Source: a bacterium
GTDB lineage: Bacteria; Zhuqueibacterota; Zhuqueibacteria; Residuimicrobiales; Residuimicrobiaceae
Assembly: GCA_012523655.1 (NCBI GenBank)
Contig: JAAYTV010000525.1
Span: 1-6,696 of the forward strand
Direction of reading: 5' to 3'
Length of the DNA stretch: 6,696 nt
Part shown: positions 1 through 5,835 of the stretch, piece by piece
How the letters are laid out: each line of letters begins with the position of its first letter
How positions within the stretch are numbered: position 1 is the stretch's first letter
Program-made: the position numbers and the translations under genes
Notes under the pieces: model-generated
Told to the model about the DNA's origin: nothing
The model's input: the letters and a program-made list of their open reading frames with translations, nothing else
Databases searched by the model: none

Positions 1-312
1 CCTCATGAGGAGATAGAGCAGCCAAACAGTGGCCATATGGCAGAGTACGACGAACAGCCGTCCGACCCACAAGGTGACGCCGAACAGTTTAATGGCTAAA
101 GCCAGGCTGGCGATGTAAAAGGGCTGTTTGGAGCCGAAATCCACCAGAGGCACAAGCCCCTGCAGCATCAGCCGTGCATCCAAAAGATGCGCGCCCTCGT
201 CCGGATTGATCCATCGCATGGGCAGCAGGGCCAGGCGCAACGCCAGTCCGCTGGCCAGAATCAGCATCAGGCCAAACCGGGGATGGGTGATCAATTTACG
301 CAATCGATTCAT
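1..312 (-). CDS. ArnT/PMT-type membrane glycosyltransferase (GT-C fold), N-terminal 104 residues, cut by window edge
   Basis: This reading frame is open for 104 codons from an ATG at 312 to the left edge, so only the N-terminus is seen. Residues 13-31 form a hydrophobic first membrane segment. The first periplasmic loop follows, with N36-P37-D38-E39-G40; an acidic pair here is the catalytic/metal hallmark of the PMT/ArnT superfamily (PMT_2-like). A conserved-looking loop, residues 58-66 (DFGSKQPFY), and a second hydrophobic stretch from about residue 67 also fit that family. Known members transfer a sugar from a polyprenyl-phosphate donor to lipid A, protein or a glycan on the outer face of the inner membrane. 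The start is supported by AAGGA at 322-318, 5 nt upstream. It overlaps the deacetylase gene by 17 nt in another frame, so the two are probably translationally coupled. The usual length is around 450-600 residues, so most of the gene lies outside. The acceptor is unknown. Confidence 0.85.
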   Translation of the reverse strand, partial: MNRLRKLITHPRFGLMLILASGLALRLALLPMRWINPDEGAHLLDARLMLQGLVPLVDFGSKQPFYIASLALAIKLFGVTLWVGRLFVVLCHMATVWLLYLLMR

Positions 313-1138
313 GGATTTCCTTCCCATCAGCCGTAGAGATCAACATAATTCCACGTTCATCGAGCAGCTTCCGAATGTTCTTATCGCACAGCGCCTGCAA
401 TTCGAGGAAGCGATCCAGCCGGATGCGCGCAGACGGCTGCGAAACATTTGCCTGAGCCGGATGGCACATCACCTCGTTAAGGCCGTCCGGCAGACCATGA
501 AGGATCGAGGCCAGGGCGGCTTTTTTATCGTGTTGAACCATCAGATCATATCCGTAAAATCGACAGACAGGATACGTCCTTCCTGCCAAAGAAGAGCGAC
601 GAATGCCGGCACGACAGATCCATGCTGCGGTTTTAGCATGCAACGAACTGCCGGCCTCTGCGCCGTAAAACCTTCGCAGAACCGGCAGGCCGTATTGCGC
701 AGACAGTTCCGCCATCAGGCGACCGACCGTGGGCAGGCAGTGGATGTGGTGATGGCTGTCCAAATGCGAGAGAGTGACTCCCGCAGACTGTACACGTTGC
801 AGCTGCGCATGCGCCTCAGCAGCCATCTCGTTGACATTCACAGCGCCAAAGAAAGCCCTTCGTATAAAAATCCACTTGGAATAAAAACAGCCGTGCGGAT
901 CCACCAAGGAGGCCACCTCCGCAGCCGGCAGCACCGGGGCGCCCCAGGTCAGATTCAGATGCAGGCCAACAGACAATCGAGGACAGGTTCGGCTCAGCTG
1001 ACAGGCCTGCTCCCAGGCGGCGCCGTTGGCCAAAAGAGAGGTGGAGGTCAGAATGCCCTCCCGGTGGGCTCTGATCACGCCCAGATTCACCTGCGGGCAC
1101 AGGCCCCAGTCATCGCCGTTGACGATCAACTGTATCAT
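296..1138 (-). CDS. YdjC/ChbG-family carbohydrate deacetylase
   Basis: The 280-residue protein is full length for the YdjC family (Pfam YdjC; ChbG, HpnK and NaxD are members), metal-dependent enzymes that remove acetyl groups from N-acetylated sugars. Visible motifs are the N-terminal strand with D9-D10-W-G, G58-L-H60-L-N, the central H125-x-D127-x-H129-H-H131, and a late M224-C-H226-P. By family knowledge, D9/D10, H60 and H129 (the first histidine of HHH) would supply the metal site and catalytic aspartate. There is no signal peptide or membrane segment, so it should act in the cytoplasm or at the inner membrane's inner face. The ATG at 1138 overlaps the stop of the GT4 gene as ATGA (4 nt), and its 3' end overlaps the GT-C start by 17 nt. 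The best functional parallel is NaxD, which deacetylates undecaprenyl-phosphate GalNAc. ChbG-like action on free chito-oligosaccharides is less likely because no chitobiose genes are nearby. Family confidence is high; substrate is inferred. Confidence 0.93.
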   Translation of the reverse strand: MIQLIVNGDDWGLCPQVNLGVIRAHREGILTSTSLLANGAAWEQACQLSRTCPRLSVGLHLNLTWGAPVLPAAEVASLVDPHGCFYSKWIFIRRAFFGAVNVNEMAAEAHAQLQRVQSAGVTLSHLDSHHHIHCLPTVGRLMAELSAQYGLPVLRRFYGAEAGSSLHAKTAAWICRAGIRRSSLAGRTYPVCRFYGYDLMVQHDKKAALASILHGLPDGLNEVMCHPAQANVSQPSARIRLDRFLELQALCDKNIRKLLDERGIMLISTADGKEIHESIA

Positions 1139-2499
1139 GTGCCTGCGCGGGCTTCCACGACAGGGGCGATTCGCTCCTCGAACAGAGCGATCAATTCACG
1201 GAGTGTTTTCCGGCTATCGAACAGCTCTTCTACCCGTTTTCGTCCCATAGCGCCCATGCGTTTGGCCAGGGCGGGATTTTCCAGCAATTCCTGAATCACC
1301 GCGGCCAATTCGTCCGGATCGTTCGGCGCCAGCAGGCGGCCGGTCACGCGGTTGTTCACCAATTCCGGAATGGCGGAGAGATAGGAAGAGATCACCGGCA
1401 GGCGCATGGCCATGGCTTCAGCGATTACATTGGGAATGCCGTCGCGGTCGCCGTTCTCATCCTGCACGCAGGGCAGAACAAACAGCGTGGCTTTCTGATA
1501 AAAGCTCTTGATCTCCTCCGGCGCGCAGGCGCCATAAAATTTCACCATCTCATGCAAGTGATGGATGCGGCAGAACATCTCCAGCCGAGGCCGTTCCGGA
1601 CCTTCGCCCACAATCCAGATCTGAAACGCCACCCCGCGCTCCTTCAACATCAGGCCGGCGCGTAAAAGCACGGCCAACCCCTTTTTCCGCACCAGCCGGC
1701 CGACTGCCAGCAGGACCGGCGGCGCCGCTTTTTCATTCCGTTCCGCAGTCGAAAAGCGTTGTAGGTCGGTTCCGTGATAAACGGGATGAATGTTGTCCTG
1801 GCGGATCTCCGGATAATATTCCTCTAGATAGGACTTGTTGTAATGATTGCACGTGGCGACAAATCGGGCATTGTTGAGTTTTTCCGCCAGAATCTCCGGA
1901 GTGATAAACAGGTCCATGGCATGCGCGGATACGCTGTAAGGCACCCCGGTCAACTTGTAGGTCAACAGGGCAAAACTGGACGGCGTGTTGGCGAACGCGG
2001 CATGCATCCAGGTATAACCCTCGCGGCGGATCAGGGCGGCGAACGGCATGACCACAACAAAGTGCAGCAGCAGGTTCTGTAGATCCGCAGTCGACAGCTG
2101 CTTGCGCTGGCGGCCGCCGTTCAGCATCCAGCGTACCAGCGCCCGCAGAGAAGCCTGCCGGTTGCGATGACGGAAGGCATAACGAAGGGTTCGTACGTAG
2201 GTGCGGGGGGCATGACATAAAAAATACAAATGCGCCGGCAACACCTTGGCCAATCGCATATTCGGCGACCAATAAACGGTCTGCGCTTTCAGTTCAGCGT
2301 CGTCCAGCTCATTTTCATGCGAACGGGGTTCAAACAGGGAAAAAACGCGGACCGGAAAGCCGGCCTGAATGAGGCTTTTCACTTCCGAAACAATGAACGT
2401 CTCTGAAAGCAACGGATAGACGTTGGTGATATACGCCATCTTGGTCGGGAGAACGGCCTGACCGGCCGCTGGATTTTTTTTCGACAACGAGGCCCTCAT
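1135..2499 (-). CDS. GT4-type (GT-B fold) glycosyltransferase, exopolysaccharide type
   Basis: The 454-residue protein has the two-domain GT-B layout. The N-terminal acceptor domain begins near residues 26-36 (NVYPLLSETFI), a signature of WcaL/EpsF-like enzymes, and contains S191-A-H-A-M-D196. The linker carries YHGTDLQRF (241-249). The C-terminal Rossmann domain, which binds the NDP-sugar, has GRLVRKKG (267-274), VGEGPE (297-302) and DRDGIPNVIAEAMA (351-364). The last is the E-x7-E region, with aspartate or glycine in place of the first glutamate, as is common in this subfamily. It would add a sugar to a lipid-linked or polysaccharide acceptor on the cytoplasmic side. The ATG at 2499 lies 19 nt after the preceding stop. 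The frame is open upstream to 2637, but that part overlaps the preceding gene and is not GT-like. An ATG at 2439, closer to the conserved start, is an alternative; neither has a clear ribosome site. The stop overlaps the deacetylase start by 4 nt. Sugar and acceptor are not predictable. Confidence 0.9.
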   Translation of the reverse strand: MRASLSKKNPAAGQAVLPTKMAYITNVYPLLSETFIVSEVKSLIQAGFPVRVFSLFEPRSHENELDDAELKAQTVYWSPNMRLAKVLPAHLYFLCHAPRTYVRTLRYAFRHRNRQASLRALVRWMLNGGRQRKQLSTADLQNLLLHFVVVMPFAALIRREGYTWMHAAFANTPSSFALLTYKLTGVPYSVSAHAMDLFITPEILAEKLNNARFVATCNHYNKSYLEEYYPEIRQDNIHPVYHGTDLQRFSTAERNEKAAPPVLLAVGRLVRKKGLAVLLRAGLMLKERGVAFQIWIVGEGPERPRLEMFCRIHHLHEMVKFYGACAPEEIKSFYQKATLFVLPCVQDENGDRDGIPNVIAEAMAMRLPVISSYLSAIPELVNNRVTGRLLAPNDPDELAAVIQELLENPALAKRMGAMGRKRVEELFDSRKTLRELIALFEERIAPVVEARAGT

Positions 2500-2518
2500 G
2501 GTATAAGACCGGTCCGGT

Positions 2519-3484
2519 TCAGGAAGGTCGTGTTTCCGTGGTTTCTGTGTGCAGCTCCATCTTGCGCACTCGATAGAGGATGTTTTCAATGAGCTGACGA
2601 TTGGACCCGATGATGTCCGCCAGCAAGCCCATGACAAAAATCTGAAAGCCTACAATCAGCAGCACCGCCGCCAGGATCAACGACTGGATATGGCCTGCGC
2701 CGCCGACCGTGAGATAATAATACATGAAGCGCAGTCCGAGCAACAGGCCCAAGCCGAATGTCGTGCCGCCGATATAGGAGAACATCTTGAGCGGTTCGTA
2801 CATAGTGTAGATGCGCACGATCGTGGCCAACGACTTTTTAATATAGCTCCAATTGCTGGAGAACAACCGGGACTCGCGCAATTTGGGATTGATCTCCACC
2901 GGCACATGGGTCATAGCGATGTTTTTCTTGCCGGCCTGAATGATGGTCTCCAGCGTATAAGTGAATTTGCTCAGCACGTTCATCCGCAGCGCGGCATCGC
3001 GCGAAAGGGCGCGAAAGCCGCTGGTGGCGTCCGGAATCGTTGAACCGGAGAGCTGGCGGATGAACCAGCTGCCCAGCCATTGCAGCCGTTTCTTTGTCCA
3101 GGAGAAATGCTCGATGGCGCCGGTGTTGCGGTCGCCGATCACCAGATCGGCCTCGTGCGCCAGAATCGGCCGCACCAGTTTGGCAATATCCTCGCCCGAA
3201 TACTGGTTATCGGCGTCCGTATTGACAATCAGATCCGCGCCCAGCCGCAGACAGGCGTCCAAGCCGGCGGTAAAGCCGGTGGCCAATCCCTTGTTGCGGT
3301 TCAAGCGCACGATATGATGAACGCCCAGTTGCCGCGCGACCTGCACCGTGTCATCCTCGCTGCCGTCATCGACCACCAAGATCTCAATGGCATCAATGCC
3401 CTCGATCTGGCGGGGCAGATGCGCCAGTGTGACCGGCAGGGTCTGCGCTTCGTTATAACAAGGAATTTGAATGATCAGCTTCAC
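2519..3484 (-). CDS. GT2 polyprenyl-phosphate-type glycosyltransferase with two C-terminal membrane segments (intact motifs)
   Basis: The 321-residue protein begins with the GT-A fold of family 2: IPCYNEAQTLP (7-17), the nucleotide-binding V38-D-D-G-S42, and N88-T-D90-A-D92-N-Q, whose DxD would bind the metal and NDP-sugar. D152-A-T-S-G-F-R158 is the acceptor-side motif typical of dolichyl/undecaprenyl-phosphate sugar transferases. Two hydrophobic segments (about 233-258 and 267-291) anchor it in the inner membrane. The expected reaction is NDP-sugar + polyprenyl phosphate to polyprenyl-P-sugar. The start is GTG at 3484, directly abutting the TAA of the preceding GT2, with GAGGAG 12 nt upstream inside a hairpin (see 3488-3505). 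The body from residue 3 is conserved, so the start is well supported. It is intact and is one of two candidates in the cluster for making the donor used by the GT-C enzyme. The sugar is unknown. Confidence 0.93.
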   Translation of the reverse strand: MKLIIQIPCYNEAQTLPVTLAHLPRQIEGIDAIEILVVDDGSEDDTVQVARQLGVHHIVRLNRNKGLATGFTAGLDACLRLGADLIVNTDADNQYSGEDIAKLVRPILAHEADLVIGDRNTGAIEHFSWTKKRLQWLGSWFIRQLSGSTIPDATSGFRALSRDAALRMNVLSKFTYTLETIIQAGKKNIAMTHVPVEINPKLRESRLFSSNWSYIKKSLATIVRIYTMYEPLKMFSYIGGTTFGLGLLLGLRFMYYYLTVGGAGHIQSLILAAVLLIVGFQIFVMGLLADIIGSNRQLIENILYRVRKMELHTETTETRPS

Positions 3485-4444
3485 TTAATTGAGGATCTCC
3501 TCAATGTTATACTCTTTGATGGAATCCGCATGGGTGAAAATGATAATCTCACCCAGCAGACCGATGGAGATCATCTGAACGCCGATGATCAGCAACAAAA
3601 CGCCCAGCAGCAGCATCGGCTTGCCCGAGATGCCGCCGATGCCGAGCACCCGATAGATGAACAGATACAAACTGATGGCCGCACCGATCAGTGTAAAGAT
3701 GACGCCCACAAATCCCAAAAAATGCAAGGGCTTTTTCGAATAACGGCTGAGAAACAAGACGCTGATCAGATCCAGCATCCGTTTGATGTAATTTTTCGGA
3801 TAGATCGATTGATTAAAGCGGCCGGTCAACTGCTCCACCGGCTCTTCGACGATCTTGAAGCCCTGGCGCTGCGCCACCACCGGCAGAAACGGATTCAACG
3901 ACCCGTAGAAGGGCACGCTCTCCAGCACCACCCGTCGCGCGGCCAGCACGCCGCTGTTGACGTCGTGCAGTTGAGTCTTTGAGATGCGGTTGACCAGTCC
4001 GTTAAACAGACGGGAGACCAGCTGGTTGAGCCGGCTGTCGCGGCGGGGCATGCGCCGGCCGACCACCACATCATACCCCTGTTCGATCCGCGACAACAGC
4101 TGGATCACGTGCTGCGGATTGACATGGACGCGGCAGGTGAAATAGACCAGGACCTCTCCACTGCTGTTGCGGAATCCGGCGTCCAACGCCGAGGCTTCAC
4201 CGAAGGAACTGCGCAGCCGGATCGCTTTGACCAGCGAGCAGTTCTGCTGAATGCGCGCCAGTTCGCCCCAGGTGCCGTCGCTGCTGCCGTCATCAACATA
4301 GATCAGTTCGAACCGCCGTGAACCGCTTCGCAGCAGGGTCAACAGTTGACCATGCAGCGCCGCCAATGCCTCCTCTTGATTCTGCACGGCGACGATGACC
4401 GAGACTTCCGGAGATTTGGATTGAATTACCTTGCTTGGTGTCAT
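3485..4444 (-). CDS. GT2 polyprenyl-phosphate-type glycosyltransferase paralog lacking the DxD motif
   Basis: With the ATG at 4444 this is a 319-residue protein of the same architecture as its neighbours: N-terminal GT-A domain, Y49-V-D-D-G-S54, a helix with FGEASALDAGF (81-91), H160-D-V-N-S-G165 where the other copies have HDTGC or DATSG, and two membrane segments (about 241-265 and 277-303). The oddity is the segment where relatives have MDSDLQNDP or NTDADNQY. Here it reads F102-T-C-R105-V-H-V-N-P, so both metal-binding aspartates are gone. The frame is uninterrupted, so this is not a frameshift. It may be inactive on its own, act as a partner of a neighbouring GT2, or use different catalytic residues. 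The frame also extends to a TTG at 4489, which would add 15 residues. ATG was preferred because the extra residues are not GT-like, although neither start has a good ribosome site. The stop abuts the GTG of the next gene. Confidence 0.88.
   Translation of the reverse strand: MTPSKVIQSKSPEVSVIVAVQNQEEALAALHGQLLTLLRSGSRRFELIYVDDGSSDGTWGELARIQQNCSLVKAIRLRSSFGEASALDAGFRNSSGEVLVYFTCRVHVNPQHVIQLLSRIEQGYDVVVGRRMPRRDSRLNQLVSRLFNGLVNRISKTQLHDVNSGVLAARRVVLESVPFYGSLNPFLPVVAQRQGFKIVEEPVEQLTGRFNQSIYPKNYIKRMLDLISVLFLSRYSKKPLHFLGFVGVIFTLIGAAISLYLFIYRVLGIGGISGKPMLLLGVLLLIIGVQMISIGLLGEIIIFTHADSIKEYNIEEILN
3488..3505 (-). promoter_or_regulatory. Inverted repeat masking the ribosome site of the third GT2 gene
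   Basis: The sequence is a perfect 8-bp inverted repeat with a 2-nt centre (ATTGAGGA, 2 nt, TCCTCAAT). In RNA a 7-bp stem with a 4-nt loop would form. It covers the last codons of the DxD-less GT2 (N-I-E-E-I-L-N) and contains the only good ribosome-binding sequence (GAGGAG) for the GTG start at 3484. A ribosome finishing the upstream gene would melt it. This suggests that translation of the third GT2 depends on translation of the second. The repeat is seen directly; the regulatory role is inferred. Confidence 0.4.
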
Positions 4445-4519
4445 AGAGCCATCTAATTTTGAGAATAAATGTAACGATTCCGGCCGCAAAAAACAAACGC
4501 AAAAACCTGCGGCTTTGGA
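4445..4519 (-). other. Intra-operon spacer with inverted repeat and T-rich tract
   Basis: This is the only sizeable gap in the glycosyltransferase array. In the transcribed sense it contains GCCGCA (4513-4508), then T-rich sequence, then TGCGGC (4488-4483): a 6-bp inverted repeat with a 19-nt spacer. A smaller pair, CGCA and TGCG around a 6-nt loop, is followed by TTTGTTTTTT. This resembles a weak attenuator, but the stems are too short to call a terminator. If the TTG at 4489 were the true start of the DxD-less GT2, the second arm would sit on its initiation codon. Confidence 0.3.
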
Positions 4520-5566
4520 TCAGGAAACCGGCGGCGTTCTGAGATAAAACGTGCGCCGTGATCCGCTCTCCACAATCATGCGGCCGATTAATCCTAAAAA
4601 CACGAATTGCAAACTGGTGGCGGTCAGCAGGACGATCAACGTGAACAGAATGTTCAGGTCCGACCAGGGCAGATGCTGATGCATCACCTTATAGCCGCCG
4701 ACCGCCAGACAGAAGACCGCCCCCAGCATATTCCAAAAGGCAAACTGAAAATAAAAGCTCAACGGATTGCGCAGATGCCGCATCAACAGACGCAGGGTGG
4801 TTAGATCCATGATCACTCGAAAGGTACGGCTCAGATTGTATTTGGATTGACCGAACCGCCGGGCATGATGGCGCACCGCCAGCTCAGTAATGCGCGCACC
4901 CTCCATGCGCGTCAACGCCGGAATGAATCGATGCAGCTCGCCGTACAACGAAATGCGGCGGAGAATTTCTCCGCGGAACGCTTTCAGCGAACAGCCGGTG
5001 TCATGCAGGCGCACATCGGTGATCGAGCAGATCAGGCGGTTGGCGATTTTAGACGGCACTTTGCGCAACAGCCATTTGTCCTTTCGGTCCTTACGCCAGC
5101 CGCTGACTACATCGTACCCCTCCGCCATCTTGTCCAACAACAGGGGAATATCCGCCGGATCATTCTGCAGATCGCTGTCCATGGCCACCACGATGTCACC
5201 GCGGCTGGCCTCAAACCCCGCAGCCATGGCCGCGGACTGGCCGAAATTGGCGCGGAATAAAATAACCCGCAGCATGGGATAGCGACCGGCCAATCCACGC
5301 AGTTTTTCACGCGTGCCGTCGCGACTGCCGTCATCCACCAGAATGACCTCATAGGGCTTGTTCAGCGCCTGTAGGACCGGATACAACGCGTCCCACAACC
5401 GTTCTACGTTCTCCACCTCGTTGTAGACCGGCGCTACCACAGAAAGATGCGGCCGGCCCGCTGCAGAACGCGGAGGATTCTTTTTCAACAGGCTATTTGG
5501 TTTCATCGTATGGCGTTGGTTGAAATACCGGTTCAAAATCAAAGCGGCGCGGTTCACAGGGCTCAT
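4520..5566 (-). CDS. GT2 polyprenyl-phosphate-type glycosyltransferase (ArnC/GtrB-like), first gene of the operon
   Basis: The 348-residue protein carries the full set of motifs of bacterial dolichol-phosphate-mannose-synthase-like enzymes: V44-A-P-V-Y-N-E50, V77-D-D-G-S81, N107-F-G-Q-S with a following MAAGF, M129-D130-S-D132-L-Q-N-D-P137 (DxD), R186-L-H-D-T-G-C-S-L-K-A-F-R198, H212-R-F-I-P-A-L218, and R237-F-G-Q-S-K-Y-N244. Membrane segments lie at about 268-291 and 304-328. Family members such as ArnC, GtrB and FlmF2 load a sugar onto undecaprenyl phosphate at the cytoplasmic face of the inner membrane. The ATG at 5566 has weak GGA-like sequence just upstream. An internal ATG at 5506 would remove 20 residues that precede the conserved core, and it has no ribosome site either. 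It is the first gene after the divergent intergenic region, and a 75-nt gap separates it from the next gene. Class assignment is firm; the sugar is not known. Confidence 0.93.
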   Translation of the reverse strand: MSPVNRAALILNRYFNQRHTMKPNSLLKKNPPRSAAGRPHLSVVAPVYNEVENVERLWDALYPVLQALNKPYEVILVDDGSRDGTREKLRGLAGRYPMLRVILFRANFGQSAAMAAGFEASRGDIVVAMDSDLQNDPADIPLLLDKMAEGYDVVSGWRKDRKDKWLLRKVPSKIANRLICSITDVRLHDTGCSLKAFRGEILRRISLYGELHRFIPALTRMEGARITELAVRHHARRFGQSKYNLSRTFRVIMDLTTLRLLMRHLRNPLSFYFQFAFWNMLGAVFCLAVGGYKVMHQHLPWSDLNILFTLIVLLTATSLQFVFLGLIGRMIVESGSRRTFYLRTPPVS

Positions 5567-5619
5567 TCCGCACCCTGGTCCTTGCTTTCACCCGCATAAC
5601 TCCAATACTGTCTATTCAC

Positions 5620-5645
5620 ATAATAATATACGGCTTTAAATTCAA
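5620..5645 (-). promoter_or_regulatory. Weak candidate promoter for the glycosyltransferase operon
   Basis: On the minus strand a TATATTATTAT run (5630-5620) offers several -10-like hexamers, and TTGAAT (5645-5640) is the nearest -35-like hexamer. The spacing to the last TATTAT is only 14 nt, so the pair is suboptimal. It lies about 55 nt upstream of the leading GT2 start, a reasonable place for the operon promoter. Confidence 0.22.
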
Positions 5646-5657
5646 TTCGCAGATACT

Positions 5658-5682
5658 TTTTTGCGCTCCGGCCCGGCAAAAA
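5658..5682. repeat. Inverted repeat TTTTTGC...GCAAAAA between the divergent promoters
   Basis: Seven-base arms (5658-5664 and 5676-5682) flank an 11-nt GC-rich centre. The repeat lies between the candidate promoter of the glycosyltransferase operon and that of topA, just upstream of the topA -35 element. It could be a regulator binding site or a short hairpin. Nothing in the window identifies a regulator. Confidence 0.3.
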
Positions 5683-5688
5683 TAACTC

Positions 5689-5718
5689 TTGCAATGAACA
5701 TTTTTTAAATGGTATATT
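5689..5718 (+). promoter_or_regulatory. Candidate sigma-70-type promoter for topA
   Basis: TTGCAA at 5689-5694 (one or two mismatches to TTGACA) is followed by an 18-nt spacer and TATATT at 5713-5718 (one mismatch to TATAAT). Transcription would begin near 5725, giving a 5' leader of about 110 nt before the topA ATG. The assignment rests on consensus matching alone. Confidence 0.4.
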
Positions 5719-5835
5719 TAACTATCGTTATTTCAACAATGGCGGAAATTACAAATAAAACAAACAATTAACCGTTCATTCTCCTTCGCACAATCCGCAT
5801 CGGTCGAACACCCATTATCCAGAGAACACTGCTGA

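Larger units (their letters stand above)
5567..5835. other. Divergent AT-rich intergenic region between the glycosyltransferase operon and topA
   Basis: This 269-bp stretch separates the ATG of the leading GT2 gene (minus) from the ATG of topA (plus). It is clearly more AT-rich than the genes on either side and should hold promoters for both directions. No convincing protein gene, tRNA or small RNA was seen. A 10-codon frame starting at 5739 has no ribosome site and is not called. It contains the candidate promoters and the inverted repeat listed separately. Confidence 0.7.

Noticed and set aside
128..1294. Long plus-strand open frame of 388 codons
   Set aside because: It lies antisense to the well-supported deacetylase, the GT-C start and the end of the GT4 gene. 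Its product is low-complexity, rich in Arg, Gln and Ser, with no recognisable domain.
2500..2637. Upstream extension of the GT4 gene by 46 codons
   Set aside because: It would overlap the end of the preceding GT2 by about 119 nt, and the added residues are Cys/Trp/Ser-rich and unlike any GT4 N-terminus.
3080..3982. Plus-strand open frame of 300 codons
   Set aside because: It is antisense to two GT2 genes with clear motifs; its Gln/Asp/His-rich product looks like a complementary-strand shadow.
3485..4444. The DxD-less GT2 as a frameshifted pseudogene
   Set aside because: The frame is continuous, and conserved residues before and after the altered segment stay in register, so the change is by substitution and the gene looks maintained.
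5658..5682. The inverted repeat as a rho-independent terminator
   Set aside because: No gene ends near it on either strand, and the arms are mostly A/T with an 11-nt loop instead of a GC-rich stem.
5739..5771. Ten-codon frame (MAEITNKTNN) upstream of topA as a possible leader peptide
   Set aside because: No ribosome site precedes it, no attenuator-like structure follows, and such short frames are expected by chance in AT-rich DNA.
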